Shown here: in pieces, positions 50,661-53,857 of the stretch
Layout: each line of letters starts with the position of its first letter
Position numbering within the stretch: the stretch's first letter is position 1
From: Saccharothrix sp. NRRL B-16314
GTDB taxonomy: Bacteria; Actinomycetota; Actinomycetes; Mycobacteriales; Pseudonocardiaceae
Assembly: GCF_000716595.1 (NCBI RefSeq)
Contig: NZ_JNXC01000041.1
Coordinates: forward strand, 1 to 53,857
Length of the DNA stretch: 53,857 nucleotides
Direction: 5' to 3'
Translations under genes and position numbers: made by a program
The notes under the pieces: model-generated
What the model was told of the DNA's origin: nothing
The model's database searches: none
Seen by the model: only the letters and a program-made list of their open reading frames with translations

Positions 50661-52058
50661 TCAAGGGCTCGTGCAGCTGAGCGTGGTCGTCGATGGGGAA
50701 CCGGTGGCCAGGTAGCCGAACTTCGTCGTGCCGTTGGGGGCCAGCCTCCCGTTCCAGTTCACGTTCTTCACCGACACCGCCGATCCGCTGACGCTGAGGG
50801 AGCCGTTCCAGACCTGCGTGACCGACTGCCCGGCGGGGGACGTCCAGCGGGTCGTCCAACCGCTGGTCCCCGCCGCACCGGCGACGATGGTGACCTCGGC
50901 CTCGAACCCGCCGGACCAGGAGTTGACCGTCCGGTAGGTCGCGGAGCAGGCGCCGATCGGCGCAGTGGTCGTCGTCGTAGTAGTAGTCGTGGTGGTCGTC
51001 GTCGTGGGGCTCGTTCCCTTGTACTGCCCGGCGACCTTCGCCAAGTCGGTACCCCGGCCCTTCATGTAGGACTGGTTGACCCACGCGGTGAACGCCGTCT
51101 TGGTGCCCGCCGACGAAGTGCCCGACCACAACTCCTCCTTGTCCTGGTCGAAGTAGTTGACCAGTTTCAGGTCGGGGTAGCGGCCCGAGCCCAGAGCGGC
51201 GGACATGTCGTCGACCCACCGCGCCTTGTCGCCGCCGTCTTCGCTCGACCCGACTTCGGCGAGCATCACCGGGCGTTTAGGTGCGATGGCGCGGGCCTTG
51301 CCGTAGGCGCTGGAGAACACGGACTCGAAGCTCGTCCAGTAGTTGCCGCCGGGGTCCCACGACGGGGCCAAACCCCAGTTGTAGCCGTCGATCGCGACCC
51401 AGTCGACGTAGCCATCACCGGGGTAGGACCGGGCGGGATCGTTGAAGGCGCTGTCGGGGGTGGAGTTGTGGTTGAAGCACCACACCCACTGCACGTTGGT
51501 CGCACCCGCCGCGACGACGAGGTCGTGGACGCGGCGGTACGCGCTCACGTACAGCGCGGGGTCGCTGTCGTTGTTGACGATGCCCCAGGGGTACCAGTTG
51601 CCGTTGAACTCGTGCCCCCAGCGGACCATGATCGGGGCGCCGACCGAGGCGAACTCCGCGCCGCGAGCCCGGATGTAGCCGTCCCACCTGCCTTCGACGA
51701 TGTCGCGGAGGTGGATCTGGTTCGGGTCGGCCACGCCGAGAGCGGTGTTCCACGGCTCCCAGGTGTAGTGGGTCATGATCCCCTGGTCCCAGAGGGTCCG
51801 CGCGGCGGCGGCGTTGAACGGGTTGCCGGTGGCCCAGCTGTCGAACCACTGGACGCTCGCCGGGGTGACGCCGTAGCGGCTGACCGTGCCCGAGGGGACC
51901 TCGGTCGGGCTGGTCTCGCGGAACACGCCGAGGTGCACGGTCGACGGGTCCGCGGCGGCGCTGCCCGAAACGACGGCCAAGGCCGTCCCCAGGAGTAACC
52001 CGGCTGCGGCGAGGGCCGAGGCCGTTCGGAAGCGCCCTGACAGGAATCTGCGCGACAT
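50661..52058 (-). CDS. Secreted GH26 beta-mannanase-like enzyme with C-terminal CBM2
   Basis: 465 residues. The signal peptide (MSRRFLSGRFRTASALAAAG, cleavage near SAAA-DP) leads into a GH26 (beta/alpha)8 domain at ~40-345. Acid/base Glu150 lies in RWGHEFNGNWYPWG and nucleophile Glu268 in VMLAEVGSSEDG. A 14-residue Thr run (coded by a triplet microsatellite at about 50965-51006) links to a family 2 cellulose-binding module (~370-465) with the usual Cys pair and aromatic WSGGF / GWTTRWTSPAGQ strands. GH26 members cut mannans or, less often, mixed-linkage glucans or xylans. The ATG at 52058 is chosen over the longer frame because a perfect GGAGGA precedes it and the signal peptide follows. A CebR-box-like palindrome 21-36 bases upstream suggests cello-oligosaccharide control. 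Confidence 0.9.
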   Translation of the reverse strand: MSRRFLSGRFRTASALAAAGLLLGTALAVVSGSAAADPSTVHLGVFRETSPTEVPSGTVSRYGVTPASVQWFDSWATGNPFNAAAARTLWDQGIMTHYTWEPWNTALGVADPNQIHLRDIVEGRWDGYIRARGAEFASVGAPIMVRWGHEFNGNWYPWGIVNNDSDPALYVSAYRRVHDLVVAAGATNVQWVWCFNHNSTPDSAFNDPARSYPGDGYVDWVAIDGYNWGLAPSWDPGGNYWTSFESVFSSAYGKARAIAPKRPVMLAEVGSSEDGGDKARWVDDMSAALGSGRYPDLKLVNYFDQDKEELWSGTSSAGTKTAFTAWVNQSYMKGRGTDLAKVAGQYKGTSPTTTTTTTTTTTTTTAPIGACSATYRTVNSWSGGFEAEVTIVAGAAGTSGWTTRWTSPAGQSVTQVWNGSLSVSGSAVSVKNVNWNGRLAPNGTTKFGYLATGSPSTTTLSCTSP

Positions 52059-52078
52059 GCGTCCTCCGTAGTACGTAG

Positions 52079-52094
52079 CTGGGAGCGCTCCCAG
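52079..52094. promoter_or_regulatory. CebR-box-like palindrome upstream of GH26
   Basis: CTGGGAGCGCTCCCAG is a perfect 16-bp palindrome. Its 14-bp core TGGGAGCGCTCCCA is the operator known for CebR, the Streptomyces LacI-family repressor released by cellobiose/cellotriose. Its place just upstream of the GH26 ribosome binding site would let a repressor block transcription. Confidence 0.8.
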
Positions 52095-52166
52095 GCCTTC
52101 GCCGGGGAGTGATGTCCGACACGGGGTCGCGACCACCATGGCAAACGAGGGACCGCTACGTCAACG

Positions 52167-52194
52167 TTCTCTCCACGGAGAGAAATTTTCTCTC
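52167..52194. promoter_or_regulatory. Overlapping palindromes upstream of lacI-type gene
   Basis: TTCTCTCC-AC-GGAGAGAA (52167-52184) overlaps GAGAGAAA-T-TTTCTCTC (52178-52194), both perfect 8-bp inverted repeats sharing the middle arm. The second contains GAAA-N-TTTC, the core of operators reported for Streptomyces xylan regulators. It lies 53 bases before the regulator start, in the gap shared with GH26. Confidence 0.6.
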
Positions 52195-52247
52195 GGTGGG
52201 CGTCGGCACCGGGTCGCCGCCCACAGGGCACGGCATAGGCTGTCGCC

Positions 52248-53309
52248 GTGGACGACGCGGGTGTTCGCAAGCGGCGTGAGGTCGGGGTGGTGCACATCGC
52301 CGAGCTCGCCGGTGTGTCGGCGTCGACGGTGTCGAAGGTGATCCACGGGCGGACCGGGGTCTCCACCGGGACGCGGCGGCGCGTCGAGGCGCTGATCCGC
52401 GAGCACGGGTACCGCAAGGCCGAGAAGTCCGAGGCCGTGCCCATCGTCGAGGTGGTGTTCCAGGCGCTGGACAGTCCGTGGGCGCTGGAGATCGTGCGCG
52501 GCATCGAGCACGCCGTGCGGCCCCACGGGCTGGCCGTGACCCTGACCGAGATGGACGGCGCGCACACCCCCGAGAGCACCTGGGCGCGCCAGATGCTGGC
52601 CCGCCGGCCGGTCGGGGTGATCGCCGTGTCGACGATGTTCACCGCGCACCAGCTCGCCCAACTCGACAGCCGGGCCATCCCGCTGGTGGCGCTGGACCCG
52701 ACCGGGGAACCCAGCCACCCGATCGTCTCCGTCGGCGCGGCGAACTGGAACGGCGGCCTGCTCGCCACCCGTCACCTGATCCAGCTGGGCCACCGGCGGA
52801 TCGGCATGCTGCGCGGGCCCGACGAATTGCTGTGCTGCCGCGCGCGGCTGGACGGCTACCGGGCGGCGCTGGACGAGTTCGGCATCGGCTACGACCCGGA
52901 CCTCGTCCGCCCGGCGCCGCTGTACTTCGACGGAGGCCGGGACACGGCCGCCGAACTGCTGGCCCTGCCGGACCGGCCGACCGCGATCTTCGCCTCGAAC
53001 GACCTGCAAGCCCTGGGCGTCTACCACGCCGCCGGCGCGCTCGGCCTGGGCGTACCGCACGACGTGAGCGTGGTCGGGTTCGACGACCTCCCGTTCACCC
53101 AGTGGTCCGACCCGCCTCTCACCACGGTCCGCCAACCACTGGCGCAGATGGGTGCCACCGCCGCGGAATTCGTCCTGGCCCTCGCGGGTGGGCAGACCGT
53201 CGAGCACGATCGGCTGGAACTGCCGACGAAGCTGATCGTCCGGGGGAGCACCACCGCGCCGCCGACCTCGACCCGCCGACCTCGACCCGCTGACCCGCTG
53301 ACCCGCTGA
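52248..53309 (+). CDS. LacI-family transcriptional regulator
   Basis: 353 residues. The N-terminal helix-turn-helix (VVHIAELAGVSASTVSKVI, hinge helix ending near REHGY) is followed by a periplasmic-binding-protein-like sensor domain with typical LacI blocks: GVIAVS, VGAANWNGGLLATRHLI, GHRRIGML, RLDGYRAAL, AIFASNDLQALGVYHAA, SVVGFDDLPFTQWSDPPLTTVRQP. The STVSKVIHGRTGVS hinge resembles XylR/BxlR-type actinobacterial regulators more than CebR. The start is GTG 52248. It is divergent from the GH26 gene and convergent with a GH10 xylanase, so a repressor of hemicellulase genes released by a xylo- or manno-oligosaccharide is likely. The palindromes at 52167-52194 are its best operator candidates. 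The last ~15 residues run into an 8-bp repeat. Confidence 0.9.
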   Translation: MDDAGVRKRREVGVVHIAELAGVSASTVSKVIHGRTGVSTGTRRRVEALIREHGYRKAEKSEAVPIVEVVFQALDSPWALEIVRGIEHAVRPHGLAVTLTEMDGAHTPESTWARQMLARRPVGVIAVSTMFTAHQLAQLDSRAIPLVALDPTGEPSHPIVSVGAANWNGGLLATRHLIQLGHRRIGMLRGPDELLCCRARLDGYRAALDEFGIGYDPDLVRPAPLYFDGGRDTAAELLALPDRPTAIFASNDLQALGVYHAAGALGLGVPHDVSVVGFDDLPFTQWSDPPLTTVRQPLAQMGATAAEFVLALAGGQTVEHDRLELPTKLIVRGSTTAPPTSTRRPRPADPLTR

Positions 53310-53322
53310 CCCGCTGACCCGC
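53284..53322. repeat. Octanucleotide repeat across the lacI-type stop codon
   Basis: The unit gacccgct is repeated 4.9 times. It follows two copies of a 14-base cgacctcgacccgc-like unit. The regulator's TGA (53307-53309) lies inside the array, and any frame through it meets a TGA within 24 bases, so copy changes alter only the tail. Confidence 0.85.
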
Positions 53323-53350
53323 AAGGCGAACCACCCCCGAACGCGCGGAA

Positions 53351-53381
53351 GGGCCAGACCCGGTGGTGCCGGGCCTGGCCC
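53351..53381. terminator. Bidirectional hairpin between lacI-type gene and xylanase
   Basis: GGGCCAGACCCGG (53351-53363) pairs with CCGGGCCTGGCCC (53369-53381) with one mismatch and a 5-base loop. It lies between the convergent regulator (stop 53309) and xylanase (stop 53395). Confidence 0.75.
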
Positions 53382-53394
53382 CTCACGCTCAGGT

Positions 53395-53857
<463 letters not shown>

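Noticed and set aside
52248..53309. Calling the LacI-family gene cebR because of the adjacent CebR-like box
   Set aside because: Its HTH/hinge (STVSKVIHGRTGVS) resembles XylR/BxlR types, and a different palindrome lies nearer its own start.

Overview
The window is very GC-rich DNA from a filamentous actinomycete. The modular type I polyketide synthases, the SARP regulator with an NB-ARC domain, the secreted plant-polysaccharide hydrolases with CBM2 domains and the GTG starts all fit Streptomyces or Pseudonocardiales (Saccharothrix, Lentzea or Actinosynnema type). The genus is not provable from sequence reading alone.

Layout. (1) 1-5722: the N-terminal piece of a ricin-type lectin gene on the minus strand, then a plus-strand cassette of an FHA-domain protein, a membrane Ser/Thr kinase and an AfsR-like SARP regulator. 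(2) 5780-8298: a secreted discoidin-PL7-PL6 polysaccharide lyase, minus strand, frameshifted near its 3' end. (3) 8498-44800: one minus-strand operon, read from high to low coordinate, of three PKS genes (2792, 3482 and 5307 aa) followed by a MonCI/Lsd18-like FAD monooxygenase. (4) 44801-45677: the putative PKS promoter region. (5) 45678-53857: plant cell-wall degradation genes (GH53 galactanase, GH43, GH26-CBM2, and a partial GH10-CBM2 xylanase) with a LacI-family regulator. A CebR-box-like palindrome and other operator-like palindromes lie among them.

PKS logic. The loading module has a KSQ domain (Gln in place of the active-site Cys) and a malonyl-type AT, so an acetyl starter is expected. 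Six extension modules follow, all KS-AT-DH-KR-ACP with B-type KRs and no ER. Extender prediction is malonyl (M1), methylmalonyl (M2), malonyl (M3), methylmalonyl (M4, M5, M6). DH2 (Asp to Ala) and DH5 (His to Asn) look dead, so M2 and M5 should leave hydroxyls while M1, M3, M4 and M6 give alkenes. No thioesterase is present. The last PKS ends in a C-terminal docking domain, so the line is open-ended: either another subunit lies elsewhere or release is unusual. The FAD enzyme is a candidate epoxidase for the alkenes.

Most unusual items: an 18-unit pentapeptide (15-bp) tandem repeat between the loading AT and ACP; the open-ended assembly line; a three-way mosaic AT in module 2 with shared TTA (bldA-type) codons; an FHA-kinase-AfsR-like signalling cassette beside the PKS; and a frameshifted dual-lyase gene.
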